Assembly: GCF_031755915.1 (NCBI RefSeq)
Contig: NC_083381.1
Location: 3,670,501-3,734,500, forward strand
DNA length: 64,000 nt
DNA from: Ziziphus jujuba
Taxonomy: Eukaryota > Streptophyta > Magnoliopsida > Rosales > Rhamnaceae
Direction of reading: 5' to 3'
The notes under the pieces were generated by a model. It saw only the letters and a program-made list of their open reading frames with translations, was not told the origin of the DNA and did not search any database. Made by a program: the position numbers and the translations under genes. How positions within the stretch are numbered: position 1 is the first letter of the stretch; every line of letters begins with the position of its first letter. Shown piece by piece: positions 36,372-49,718 of the stretch.

Positions 36372-37194
36372 GAATATACTGCTCGACATGTGATCTCCAA
36401 ATCTTATTAATCCAATTATGCCTACATCTGGTCTAGTTTAACAGCTTGGATCAACCTAAATAGTTCACATCCCATATGATATGCATCTAATTCAAACGGG
36501 ATTTACTACTCTATGTGTTCATCTTTGGATCCAGTTAACCTGAGTTTACTATTGTACAAGTTAATTAATAATGATCAAGAATTCATAATTGCTAAAACAC
36601 CCTGCATTCAGCAGCTTAGACTCAATATATTTGATAAGTTTCAGTTAACAATTCACTTACAGATTTGTTATATATCTTCCAGCAATAATCCTCAATAAAT
36701 AGAATGAAATAAAAATTCCAGCTCCCAAATCCATTTGTGATCAATTTCTGACTTGTGGTTCTCAATTGAAAGCCTCCATATCTTTGAATGTTTGGTTCTA
36801 TGCGATAAGAGATAAACATTTGAATAATGTCTATAAACTATAAAGCATACCAAGTCCAAAAGAATTAAAAAGAAAATCATTATTCAATATTGGGCCAGTA
36901 AAGACATGCAGAATCTATTACATTCATTTATATTAGGAGCTTCTGACCATAATAATTTCGCAAAAATGTTGGAAACAATGCCTCGAAAATAAGAACACTG
37001 CAAAACAGATAATATCTCTGGTGCTATTAGGCCATTCAACAGCTATAAAAATAAAAAAAACAAAAAAAGAAACTTAAGAAAATAAAATAAATAATATTCC
37101 TATTTTTTTATAAAATAACTTTTCAAAATCAATATTAAAAATAAACACTAATATCCATGTAAGAAACCTTTAAGGAGGAGCTGCTCCATTTTAA
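36372..37194. other. Unassigned non-coding DNA
   Basis: Frames at 36513-36880 on both strands show no domain or splice context. Nothing else recognised. Confidence 0.4.
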
Positions 37195-38039
37195 TAGAGC
37201 ATTTTCAATGGAACTCTATTTTAAATAGCATAATTTTCAAAATAAAAAGCATCTTAAAGAATTTTCAAGAATAAAGAATGAAATTTTTTATCTAACTCCA
37301 ATAGAGATCTCTATAAATACTCTTTATTTTGCATTTTCCCACAAACAATTTTGATCAATATTTTCTTTTTTTATTTTTTCTCCTCTTTGTACCAAAGTAG
37401 TATTTTTTTTTAAATTGAATTATAAAATTATAATTAATAAATTAGTTAAAATTGTGCATAACAAATTCTATACCAATACATGAGTTAATTAAAAGGTTTA
37501 TATAATAATTAGTTTGGCTTTCTATATTTGGAGAACTAAGCACTACTCTTTATTTTAATTTTCAATTTAAGAAATTCATTGGCGTAAAGAAAAAGAGGTG
37601 TGACTCTTTAAAAGCTTTTTCTTTTCTATTTTAAATAAGCCATACCTCTTTCTTAAAACTAATGGAGTTTCTAAATTAAAAAGTTAAAGATAAAGAGTGC
37701 AACTTTGTTCTTCGAAAGGTAGAACGTCAAATTCAATTTTATATAAAGTTTTTAGTAAATTCATTTATTGCTTTACAATTTTCTACTCACAATTATAATT
37801 TTTTTTTTTTTTTTGTAAATGGTACTTTGCTATAGTAAGAGAAAAAAATAAAAGTAAAAAAAAAATGAAAAGGGAATCATAATAGTTAATTTATAGGGAA
37901 AGACAAAGTAAAGAATATTATTGGAGTTTAATTAAAAAAATCATTTTTTATTATTTATAATTCTACAAAAAAAAATATATATATATATTTTATAAATTGT
38001 ACTCTTTAAAATAAAAAAGCATTATTGAAGATGCTCTAA
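37195..38039. mobile_element. MITE with GAGCATTTTCAATGG ends
   Basis: The left end TAGAGCATTTTCAATGG pairs with the right end GAAGATGCTCTAA, whose inverse is TTAGAGCATCTTCAAT. This is the common plant GAGCATCTCCAATGG-type terminus. The interior is AT-rich and has no gene. The target duplication was not resolved. Confidence 0.6.
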
Positions 38040-39087
38040 CGTATTATAGGTATTAGTAACTCCTCGTTTATAAAAGAACAGCTCTTGCCCAGTTCTCACA
38101 AAACCAATGTGAGACAAAAAGTTTGTACACTATTTCGAAGCATCCCTTATAAACACCATTTTTATAACAATTCCCTACATAATTTCAAAATATCGTTTGA
38201 AATTATTTTTCTCAAAAACCTTACATTTTTATTTGTAAAGTATCTCAAAATTTAATATATATGAACGGTTGACTTTGAGATTATGAATAAGAATAAATAT
38301 ATATGAATTGGTGCCTTTCGAACCATATTTTATGAGTTAGAATTAATCAATGATTATATTGTTGTTAGATTATTTATAAAAATTAATTTAAAACATTAAT
38401 TTCGTATAAATGAATTATTTTTTGTGTTAGATGGTACATATTGATTCAACTTAAATAGTTTAATAAACAAAACTACATGGCTTATATATTGACCCGATTT
38501 CTTGCTTAAGGTCTCTAACATGATTAAAAATGGGTCATGTTTTAATTGAACACTTGTAACATGACTAATAAAAGTGTTGGCATAAACACGATCTACCAAC
38601 CCAGGGCAAAACTACAATATCGTCTGAAAAATACTATTTATCATCATTGGTGATGCAGTATATGAAATCCAAATATTTTTTTTGCAATTTAATTAAATGC
38701 ATCCAATAAGTATTACCATCTTAATATGGATTCCATCAATGCTTATCATCAATTATGATAAATAGAAAAATTCTATGTCCTCGAGTGGCCATGGCCCCAT
38801 AAGGTTTTTAAATTTGTTTAATTGATATATATATATATATATATAATATTTTAAAAAAATTTAGTTAAAATAATTTAAAATGATATTTTGGCCACATTAA
38901 ATAAAGTTAGTATCTTGTCTAATAAGACAGTTATTATTTAAATTATATAATTTAATATTTTTTATGACAATGTTGACAATGATCTAGATTTAAAACATAG
39001 TTAATTATTTTGTTTGAAAAAAAAGAATTGAAGTATTTATTTCTTAGCCTAACCTAAAATACCAATTTTGACCTCTATCAATAATAA
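38040..39087. other. Unassigned non-coding DNA
   Basis: AT-rich with a short TA run (about 38825-38845). The minus frame at 38396-38599 has no recognisable domain. Confidence 0.4.
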
Positions 39088-39850
39088 GATTTAAAATTTC
39101 GATACCAATAGAAATATCGGATGCTCAAAATATGAATATATTCATGTAAATATAAAAAATTATTGAACATCGATAAAAATTTATAAAAATAACTAAAATT
39201 GATGGAAATTTATTTCAAAAAAATAAAAAATTTTATTGAAACTTTAAAATTAGATTATTTAATCAAATAACTCTTAAAATGACTATAAAAATTACAAAAA
39301 TATTGAATAGATATTATATATTCCCTAATATTCAATTTGTAGTAAGTGTTACTACTCATAAGTATATACTATTATTATGCAAATATATATATATATATAT
39401 ATTTGATAAAATGATCTATTAACTAAGATATATAAAACAATTTTTACAATTATATTGTATTTAATAAATGGAATGTCAATACAATAGAATTCCTTGATGG
39501 TTGAAAATTATTGGTATTTTTTTCATTCTTATTTTGAAATATAAAATGTGAAAAATAATTATTAAAAGATCTTTCTTCTTGATAATTTAGCATATAATTG
39601 TTAATATGTCAATCCTTGATGATAACCATTATATAATATTGGTTGATTCTTTGCATAACTATTGTTCTCTAATGGTTAAGTTTATAGAGAATATATTCCA
39701 TTATATCTTTTAATTTTTATCTACTTTCAAGTTTTTATCTAATCTATAATATTTATAAATATTAAACTTATTGTTGTCAATAAAAAAATATAGTAATATG
39801 TAGGTAGACTTACAATGGTTACACCAATTTTCCTCTAAGAATGGATAGGT
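39088..39850 (-). mobile_element. hAT-like element, copy 3 (partial)
   Basis: Begins with a decayed CAAGGTT end (AAGATTTAAAATTTCGATAC) and follows the inverse of copies 1 and 2: TATTGAACATCGATAAAAAT, TTTTTATTGAAACTTTA-like and TGGTTGATTCTTTGC-like blocks. It provides the uninterrupted counterpart (about 39685-39710) of the site where long-LTR copy G inserted in the neighbouring copy. The right terminus is not visible. Confidence 0.55.
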
Positions 39851-40084
39851 AGACTTGTTTGGTGTGATTTTGAACATTGTTTATTAGATAGGAATTGTTC
39901 ATTGTTATTTGCTTAATTTTTGAAATTAAAGTAGTTTAGGTGCACCTTCTTTGTTTGTCTAAATATTTAAAAAGTGATTAGATTTACCTCCATGGTTAGT
40001 CCTCCACCCCCTCTGAGTGAAGTGTTCACTCAATGGATTAATTGGTGTTGGCTTTGAGTTGAGCAATGTGTGTATAGTCTTGCA
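39851..40084. other. Unique spacer repeated at 53.9-54.1 kb
   Basis: The block with GTGCACCTTCTTTG, CCTCCATGGTTAGTCCTCC and TTGAGTTGAGCAATGTGTG recurs diverged at about 53935-54080, where it is not interrupted by the next hAT-like end. No coding sequence is seen. Confidence 0.5.
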
Positions 40085-40274
40085 CATGGTTTGAAAAATT
40101 GAAAATATCCTCAAAATTTCTGTGAAGGTTTCTTTTTTTTAGCAAATGGAAAGGAAACTTAGTCTCAAAATGGAGATGCATATAATTTTCATAATATCAA
40201 TGTAAATTTTTTATATTTCTTCATAATTTCTATAGAAATTTTATTGAAAATATCCACATCAATTACTTCACAAT
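40085..40274 (+). mobile_element. hAT-like element fragment, copy 4
   Basis: Starts CATGGTTTGAAAAATTG, the same left end as copy 2, and runs through AATATCCACATCAATTAC before being interrupted by copy 5 at 40275. Confidence 0.5.
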
Positions 40275-40886
40275 CAAGGTTCAAAATTTTAATATTGATG
40301 ATTCAAAATACAAAAATATAAAAAATTATCAAACATTGATAAAGATTCATAAAAAATAAAGGAAACTGCCAGAAATTTATATTAAAAATGGACATTTTTA
40401 TTGAAACATTATTATTAGCCTATTTGATCAATTAATTATCAAATCAACTATAAAATTACAAAAATATTGAATGGGTATTATATTTCTTTTAATTAATCAA
40501 TATATATTAAGCATTAATAGTTATAAATATACGATTATTAATAATAATATGCCAAAAAATATATATTTGATAAAATTATTTATTGATGAAGGTATGTAAA
40601 ACAATTATTACAATTATATTCTCAATACCGAATCAAACTTCTAGAGGTTGAAAATTGTTAGTCTCTTCCCAACTCTCATTTTCAAATTTGAAATATAAAA
40701 TGTGAAAAATAATTATAAAAGATTTTTTCCTTGATAATTTTACGTGTTATTTTTAATATACCAACCATATGGATCTTGTATTAAATATGGATGTCTTTGA
40801 TGATATTATTACATTATATTGGTTGATTTTGTGCATAACTATTATTCTCTAATAATTGAGTTTGTAAAGAATATATTCCTTATATA
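40275..40886 (-). mobile_element. hAT-like element, copy 5, left part
   Basis: Begins CAAGGTTCAAAATTTT and matches copy 3 over its length. It is interrupted after ATATA (40882-40886) by long-LTR copy G and resumes at 47970. Confidence 0.6.
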
Positions 40887-41204
40887 TGTAACACCTCGAC
40901 CTAAGAAAATACTCTAAGTTTGAGTTTTTGAACAAGTTTGACCAAGGTTGGCCGAGGTTGATCAAGTGAGTTCTACGGTTGACTTTTTAGTATGGGTGGA
41001 GTTTTGTATTAACTAAGGTACCATGACAAAGTACTCATTGACATAAGTTCATAGACAGGTAGTATGCCAAAATCGGATCTAAGAATAGAAAATTATGATC
41101 AAAACAAGATACCATATGGACTGATCAACGAGTCCGGAGTTGACTTTTCATTTACATATATTTTGGTGTTGACCCATACATAGACTGGCGACACGCTTAA
41201 TTTG

Positions 41205-44200
41205 TGTCAGGACCCGTCTAAGATCCCTAACCGGAACCTTAGACAAGCCCTGATTCCAGGAAAACCCTACCGAACCCTCCAATAAAAAATCCGATAGAAC
41301 CTCTCCTAAGGGTTGGACTTACCACAATTTCCTGCACTGAAAACACACTTCTATATATACCGCCTTATTCCTCCACCTTACTACAATTTAACTCCACAAT
41401 AACCAGCACTTCCATAAATTAAAGAAGGAACTAATGTAGTATTTAATAAAATATATCCAATAGGGTACAATTAAGAATAAAAGTTATACAACAAAGGATG
41501 GAAAGAAATATTACAATAGAAATAAATGAAAAGAAAGAGAACTCCTTGAAATACGACAGCAACGAAGGTCAAGCTCACTCCGGATGAACGGCTACCAATC
41601 TTTGTATCTAGGGGAACAGATTTAAAAATATGAGATGCTAATCATCTCAGTGAGTGACCCTAGCTACTATACAATTATAATAGTAACGATAATCATAGTA
41701 CAGTTGATTAATTAATAATAAATAAGTAAATAAATAATAATTAATTGAAAATAATATTTTCGCTCAAAACCCTCACCATTCACTCCGTTGGAAAAGTTTC
41801 CCTTTTAAAACATTTTTGCAAAACCTAATTTTTTATGCCCCAAAAATCAAGGAATAATTAATTTAATAAATAATTAAATAATCCAAATACGAATAAAATA
41901 CAATAAAATAATTTAAAATACTTGCATTAAAGAAATATAACATGAAAGTGAAATTCAATATATAATTCGTAAAATTTGATTTAATAAATCAAAATAAACA
42001 GTGTCAAAAATATAATTTAAATAATTACAAACAATCATGTAAAATAAGTGGTAAAAAGTATTACAAAATTCATTTTGAAATATTCAACCAATCTATATAA
42101 TAAAAATATGGCAAGATGCATTTTAAAAACATTGTTTTAAAATAAGTGACATAAAATATGAATAAATACATTTTAGAAAATACTAATTGGAAATAGGTGA
42201 TAAAACAAATTAAATACATTTAATTTAAATACAACTTTAAAACTTTGAGATCTAAAATTATATCTGAAAAATAATACTTGACGCACCACACTATATACGA
42301 GTGATGCCCTACGATACCCAGCGTCTCGAGCACCGTCCGGCGGGAAGTTAAAAAGAGAAACTTGTATACGGTCACTTCAGCTTCCTGACAGTGCCGCTGC
42401 TTAAACCGTCATCCCGGCCATGGAGGGGGGGGGGCTTATGTGCACCATATAGACCTTGCCTGCCCTCGGTCTGATGGCAACTCATAGGAGACATTACAAC
42501 TTGCGCGCTCATCCACATATACAGTACAGAACACTAGTACTGTATGAGTGCGTCTAAAACAAATAACCATATTATTTTAAAGATAACAATTTTTCCAAAA
42601 CTCACTGTGGGAATTATATCACTTTTCAAATTCACATTCCCACATTTTTCTTTTATATCATCAGCATAAATCTATCGATAATATATGATTTTTCCCATAT
42701 CATAAGATCCACCAGATAATATTTCAAGTACATAAATATATATTTTGAAAGCATCATAACTTAAACCAATATTTTTCTTGAAATCTTTAAAATCAAATCA
42801 TGCCAAAAATAATATTAAAAGCACATGAAATTTATATATTCTCAAAATAATGTAAACGCATTTGTTATGCATTATAAAATCAACATCAAACTCAACAATA
42901 ATTAATTAAAAACCTGAAACCATAATTCCTTTAAAATCCCAAATACATTTTTGGCAACAACACATATGTTAAAACCATCATAAATTGGCATTGTAAACTT
43001 AAATGGAAATTTCTTCAAATATTAAACATATATTAAAATTCACATGAAAGCATGTCTAATTACACAATATTCCAACAATAAAATTTAACAATTATTAACA
43101 AAATCCCATATCCATAAAATTCATGAAATCAAAATATTTCTTGATGCAGAAATAATTATAATTCATTCAATTTTGGCATCAAAATTCCAAATATAAATTT
43201 ACTAAATATTCAACACATACAACATATTCTTCAAATAACCAATTAACACAAAATATATATATATATTTTAACATCCAAAATAATTTTGAAGATGGGTCAC
43301 TCACCTCGAGCATGCAATCCAGCCAAGATCCTTCATAGGCTCAATTCTACGACTCACACGTGCTCCTAGAATAACAATATTACACAAGATTAAATAAATT
43401 AATATTTTATTATGGTAAATAATACCCGGTATCCGGGAGAGCGAACACAAACGATAACCAAAATTTACAAATAATATACTGAATCGATGCTTATAAAGTG
43501 AGGATTACGAATATGGTCTTACTTCCCGGAGGTCGGACCTGTGGTGGCAGGAATCTAGCCGGAAAGCTCTAGGATTTTAGGCCTTTGATTCTCACAATCT
43601 GTTAAGAATTGAGGAAAGTGGACACCAGATTTGGGTTCAGGGGATCCGAATTAGTGGGAGAAGATAGGCGGTACAACTGAGAACTCATCGGAAATCAATT
43701 TCTCGACGAGCCGCCATGGTCACCGTAACCCATCATTGCCGGCGGCGTGTCCGGTGGCCACTGGTCGTGATTTTTGGTGGGAAGGTAGATCAGGGAACGG
43801 GTGACTCAATGGGACCGACGGTGAGGCAAATGAAGGTCTGGTTTGGGAGAAATCGGCCGGAGAATGAAACAAGCCGCTTGCCAGAAAACACCCCGATCCT
43901 GGCGCGTCGCCGGCGATCTGGCAGTGATTTTTGGCTGGCCATCCGATTTTGATGGGTGGGTCATGGTGGTCAAGCGCGTGTAATGTTTTGGTGGCCAAAA
44001 ATGGGTGAACGGCTGTTGGCCGGTCCTTCCCCTTTTTCTCTCTCTTTCTCTCTCCTCCTTCTCCTTCTCTCTCCTCCCTCCCCTTCTTAACCAGTCAAAA
44101 TGCTCGTGGGTGCCACTGTGCACTCATGGGTGGGTCCACTTTTTGTGACACATGGCATCACTATTCACACACATACAGATCCATGAATACTAAACGCTGT

Positions 44201-44569
44201 CTCGGAAAAACTTCACATGTCTGTAACTTTCAAACCACGTGTCCAAATCGAGCGTGCCACTAGTTTATGAACTCGTATCGATGAGTACTTCACAACCATG
44301 CATGAGTCAAAGCTCAACGTTGCATGAACAGAAAGTCAACTCCAACAACCCTTGGACAATTTGGACCTCAACTTGTTTTGCTCATAACTTTCAAATTATA
44401 ATTCTGTTTTTGACATGCTGCTAGTCTATGGACTCAGGTTAATGTGTATTCGGCAACGGTGCCTCAGCCAATGTCAAATTCCATCCAGAACAAAAAGTCA
44501 AAATTTTGACACTCTCGGTCAACAGTCATCGTGCAAAAACTTCAATATACTTTGGGACGGGATGTTACA
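41205..44569 (+). mobile_element. Long-LTR family copy H, nested in copy G
   Basis: TGTCAGGACCCGTCTAAG...GGGATGTTACA, 3365 bp, flanked by ATTTG (41200-41204) and ATGTG (44570-44574), 4/5. It is collinear with copy F. Overlapping frames at 43716-44123 on both strands sit in the GC-rich interior and are not genes. Confidence 0.85.
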
Positions 44570-44773
44570 ATGTGGGTTTGCAATTAAAAAGTTATGGGTC
44601 TATGAAGTTGTCCATCTTTTCCAAGACTGATTTTTATAGGGAAGTAAAATATTTGAGGGAATCCTTAAATGTCTCCACGTGTCACCACTTGGAAGGTGCC
44701 ACATGTCATGATTGAAAAGAGCCATGTGTCACGATTCAAAAATACCATGTGTCACCATAAATTAACAATAAAA

Positions 44774-44804
<31 letters not shown>

Positions 44805-44849
44805 TTTTTTCTTTTTCCCTTCTTTTTTTCTCTCCCCCCCTCTCACATG

Positions 44850-44854
<5 letters not shown>

Positions 44855-44912
<58 letters not shown>
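44855..44912. repeat. (CT)n microsatellite followed by (CA)n
   Basis: About 29 CT units followed by a short CA run, in copy G. Frames across it on both strands are spurious. Confidence 0.92.
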
Positions 44913-44925
<13 letters not shown>

Positions 44926-46309
44926 TTCCTTCTCCCTTTCACTCTACATGGGTTGGCTGGAATTGTTAAATTTCTGACCACCCTTTTGCAGAATGTGTTG
45001 GTGGCCAATGTAGCCTAAGTGCCGACGAGCTCGGCTTCCAAGTTTCACTGCCGGCCGGTAGGCGACATGCCCAGGCCAAGCTGGTGAAGCTAGTGGTTGC
45101 AATTGTTGTTTTTCTAGCGATTTCGCCATTTTCTAATCGGTCCACCTTGATTTCACACCTTATCCCCCCATTTTGGGCCCTTGGATCTCAAAAATGGCCT
45201 CCATTTGTCAAAATTTCAAACGGTTTGTGAGATATATTGAAGTGAAGTTTGGCCAAGATTTCCTTATCATTTTTTGATCACCGACGATGGGATATGCAAG
45301 ATTGAGTTAGGTATCCTTGATCCTCATTCGTCAAGCTTTTATTTGATATATAGCTTGTAAATTTTGGATGGGAATTTGAGATTTTACTAATTTAAAGTAA
45401 TTTTTGTATTTAGTGTAAAAGTGGGGTGAGATTTAACAGACACATACATGTTTAGATGTATATGTGCATGTATAGGTGTCCGTACATTTGCAAAGACTTA
45501 TATTTTGCATAAGTGTATATATATGTATATATATATGTGTGTGCGTATGTGAAAATGTGTATATATTTTAAATGTATGATTGCATAAACGTAAAAATATG
45601 TATAGATATCCATGGGTAAATGTACTTATGTATATATATATATATATTTGTGCATATATGTATATGTATAGATGTCAATGGGTAATTGTACTTATGTGTG
45701 TGTATATGTATATATGTATATATATATATATTTGTGCATATATGTATATGCTTGTGTGTAGATGAGAGTATATATATACATATCTGAAGGTGCACATACT
45801 TGCTAGAAAGTTGTACGTATATGTGTGTGAGAATACGTATGTATTTGTGTATATGAAGATGTTATATATGTATATATATTGTGTGTTATTTTTATGTCAT
45901 ATAAATTTATTATGTGGTTTTGAAGGAAATTATTTATGCAATTATTTATTATGGGATTATTGTTAAACTTTATTATTCTAATTATTTTGCATAATAAAAT
46001 ATATCGTGCGAAATCAAGTTGAATGTAAATTTTGGCATAAATAAATTTTAAAGATTTAGGAAGTATAATAAGTTTTAGCGTATAAAATATATTGTGTATT
46101 TGGATAATCATGAAATTGAATTATTGTAGAAGAAATTAATTTTATGAAATTGATTGATTTATTTTGATGATAAGAGAAATATGGAATTTAACAGATTTAG
46201 TAATAGTATATAAATTCGGATGTATTTTATCTAATTCGAAAATTTTACTAAGATGCACCATAAAGTACTGGTGTTCTGTACCGTATTGTTGTTAAGTGCG
46301 CAAGTTTGT

Positions 46310-46760
46310 ATGGTCATCCTATGGAATGCCATGGACCTGAAGGTTGACATGTATTATCCAGTGAGCATAAGCCACCCCCCTCTATGGCCATGATAATTGT
46401 TTATTATATTATGACTATCCTATGGGTGCCACGGACCTGAAGGTTGGCAAGAATATCTGCACAGTGAGTATCAACCGCCCTCCTCCTTGGCCGCAGGATG
46501 GATGTTTATTAAGCATGTAAATTATATTCATGATTGTCCTTATGAGTTGTGTTGAGAGAGGGTAGGCAAGTATAATGCATGATGAGCAACAATTGTCTCT
46601 ACCTTTAGCCGCAGGATGGCTATCATTACGGATTAGCATACATATATGTATGGCCATTTTGTGAGACCTGCGGGTCTGAGGTATGGCAAGTATAGTACAC
46701 AGTAAACACCAGCCACCCTCCTCTTGGTCGAAGCACTATTGTTTTAGCCATGGCAAGTTA
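46310..46760 (-). repeat. 105-115-bp subrepeats within copy G
   Basis: Successive units each contain a GGxxGGCAAGTAT block, a CAGTGAGCATCAGCC-like block and a GGCCGCAGGATGGCT-like block. Units start near 46310, 46425, 46540 and 46650. Related units number two in copy D, three in E and three in copy I. Confidence 0.75.
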
Positions 46761-47229
46761 TAAGCAGCAGCATCGTTGGGATGCCAAGGTGACCGTTTAC
46801 AAGTTTCTCTCTTTAATCTTCCCGTCAGGTTGTACTTGGGATGTTAAGTATCATTTGGCAACACTGGTATATAATATGGTGCATCAAGTATCTTTTTATA
46901 TTTATATACCTATAAATATATATACATATATATATATATGTTATATTATATGATGTTTGTATATACCACACCGGACGGGAGCAACGATTCGATATGGTCC
47001 ATGAATAGTTAGTCTCATCCAAGGGATCTGACTGCCAATATGGGCAACCACCCTCGGAATGTATTAGTAGTAGAGTGCTGGCAACAGTTGATATTATGGA
47101 TCATATAGCATGTTAGATGGTATGGTATATACCTCTGATATTCGTAATATGTTATGAATTTTAAAATATTATTTTATCTTATGTTATCTTATATATTCAT
47201 GATTTGATTTCCTATCATTATCTTTAATT

Positions 47230-47480
47230 GCCTTTCTTGTTACTACTATTATTAACATTATGGTTGTTATTAATATTGTTATTATTATTATTGTTATGAT
47301 TGTTTACTTATTTATTTATTTATTAATTAATTATTATTATCACTATTAGTAGTTGTTATTATTATTATTTTCATTATTGTTACTCGTTATTGTTGATGTT
47401 ATTATTATTATTATTGTCATTATTATTATTTTAATTGTTATTACTATCAATTATTATTATTATCATTATTACATGGAAGC
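47230..47480. repeat. ATT-type trinucleotide array in copy G
   Basis: Imperfect ATT/GTT triplets over about 250 bp, at the position equivalent to the array in copy D. Confidence 0.8.
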
Positions 47481-47969
47481 TTCCAAGCAAGTATGGAAGT
47501 CTTTGAGCAAGTATGAAAGTCTTCAGGCAAGTGTGGCAGCCTTTGAACAAGTTGTCCTGTTACTGTTATTGATATTACTATTATTATTGTTGTTGTTTTA
47601 TTTCCCTTTTATCTTCTTTATGAATTGGTGCATTTGTTAAAGGATATGAAATATAACACGACACTAAGTGGTTGGTGTAGGTGGATGTAATTAATTAAAG
47701 GTATTTCGTGTTTTTAAAATATTTCTAATATATGTATTTACTTTTATATCTGTTATTGAAGTGCTCCTAATTGTAGAACTTATTGTAGTAAGGTGGGAGG
47801 GATAAGGTGATATGATATAGGAGTGTGTTATCGTACATGTAATTTTTGGGGCATGCTCTAGCCTTAGGGCAAATAGTGTCAAAATTTTCATATGACGGTC
47901 CGGTAGAATTTTCCCTGGGATCAAGATTTGTCTAGGACTCCGTAAAGATATTCTGAATGGGTCTTGACA

Positions 47970-48437
47970 ATATATCTTTCAATTTTCATTAACATTCCAA
48001 TTTTTATCTACTTTATAATATTTATCCAAATATTAAATTTACCATTGTCAAAAAAATATAATAAGGGTAGGTAGACTTGTGACTTCTAATACCAATTTTG
48101 TTTTAAGAATTGTTAGGCGTATTTTTTAACATTGTTTGTTAAATGTGAATTTTTTAGTTGCTTTATTTTCGAACGGCAATTAAAAGGTTAAAAAAACTAT
48201 CAATAAGGTTAATCTAGCAAAACATTTTACTAAAGATTAATAATATTTTATATATTTTTTGATAAAATATTAAAGAACAATTTGAAAAATTAAATTTCAC
48301 TATTTTTCCAAAATGTCTACAAAAATTTTAGAAACTTTCAAGAAAGTTGTAGATTTTTTAACCAAATTGTAAAATAACTGCTATGGATATATTGAAGGAA
48401 ATTTACATGGATATCATGAAATTATATTCATTTCTAT
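47970..48437 (-). mobile_element. hAT-like copy 5, right part, and adjoining DNA
   Basis: From 47970 to about 48110 the sequence continues copy 5 after the LTR; the TATCTACTTTATAATATTTA and AGGTAGACTTGTGACT blocks match 39715-39850. The remainder to 48437 is AT-rich DNA of unknown origin and ends in the 8-bp flank ATTTCTAT. Confidence 0.5.
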
Positions 48438-49710
48438 CATGGTTTAAAATATCCGAAATTTCCTCAAAATTTTCATTTTTTTAAGGGATCGAAATAAATT
48501 TAGGTTTCGAATGGAAATAGATAGAATTTCCATAATATCTATCGAAATTTCTGAAATTTCACCAAAATTTCCATGGAATATTTTCGTTAAAATATCCACA
48601 TCAAATCTTTAACAATTTGATTAAAAAATCTATAATTTCCATGGAAATTTCTGAAATTTCTATGAAATTTCCTCTGAAATTTCAAAAATATCCATGGAAT
48701 TTGTATTTTTTTTTAAAAAAAAAATCATAAGTATTATTGATTTTTAGTAAAAAAAATTTATCAAATTAACTTCATTGATAATTTTTTTTTACCCTTTAAT
48801 TGCCTTTTAAACATTTAGTGATATAAGCAAAATAGAATGAATTGAATTTGATAACATTAATAAGTTTTACTTATTGAATATCGATAAAGCAAAAATACAA
48901 AGATTATGAATTATATTTTAGAACCAGACAAATCTTATTGCCAGGAATATCTGTTTTACAAATGTGGGTAAATAGATGATGAAACATATACATGGAAATG
49001 TCACAACAAGAAAAGTATTTGATTCTATGTATTTTGGATCAATGAGGGTTGGAAGTCATTTTCATAACCTTTATTCAATAGATATTTATAGAATGTCATC
49101 AAGTAGCAACTCATGAGTACCATCTTAAACTCAACCATCAGAGAGTAGTAGTTATGTATATAGTTAACCAATAATGTAAAATACATATGGTTGGCATATT
49201 AATAATTATATGCAAAATTATTAGGGAGATATATCTTTTCATAACTACTTATCACATTTCACATTTCAAAATCAAAATGAGGAAGAAACCAATGATTTTC
49301 AACCACCCAGAAGTTCTATATGGTATTAAGATGACATTTATGAACTACAATGTAATTGTAATAATCGTTTTATATATTTTAGTTAATAAATAATTTTATA
49401 ATATATGTATTTTTTGACATATTTTTATTAATAATAATTTATCTATGGTCATTAATGCTTATTATAAATCAATTCACTAAGAAGAATATAACATCCATTC
49501 AATATTTTAGCAAATTTTATAATCAATTTGATAATTGATGAATTAAATAAGCTAATTCTAAAGTTTCAATAAAAATTTCCATTTTTGAAAACAAATTTTC
49601 ATTATTTTTTATAATTTTTATTGATATTCAATAATGTTCCAATATTTCCATGGAAATTTTCGTATTTTAAACTCTCGATATTTCCATCGATACCGATTTT
49701 TTTAACCTTG
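48438..49710 (+). mobile_element. hAT-like non-autonomous element, copy 2 (complete)
   Basis: CATGGTTTAAAATATCC...TTTTTTTAACCTTG, 1273 bp, flanked by an exact 8-bp duplication ATTTCTAT (48430-48437 and 49711-49718). The interior matches copy 1. The best-defined member of the family; no transposase. Confidence 0.8.
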
Positions 49711-49718
49711 ATTTCTAT

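Larger units (their letters stand above)
40887..47969 (-). mobile_element. Long-LTR family copy G (outer, interrupted by copy H)
   Basis: Plus-strand ends TGTAACACCTCGACC and GGGTCTTGACA, with exact target duplication ATATA (40882-40886 and 47970-47974). Copy H lies in it from 41205, 318 bp from this end. Without H, copy G is about 3.7 kb. It carries (CT)n runs (about 44776-44800 and 44855-44912), TA-rich DNA, at least four 105-115-bp subrepeats (about 46310-46760), a trinucleotide array (47230-47480) and four 20-bp units (47475-47560). No genes. Confidence 0.88.

Noticed and set aside
43716..44123. Overlapping frames of 78-105 codons
   Set aside because: Same LTR interior as above, in copy H; low complexity and no conserved frame.
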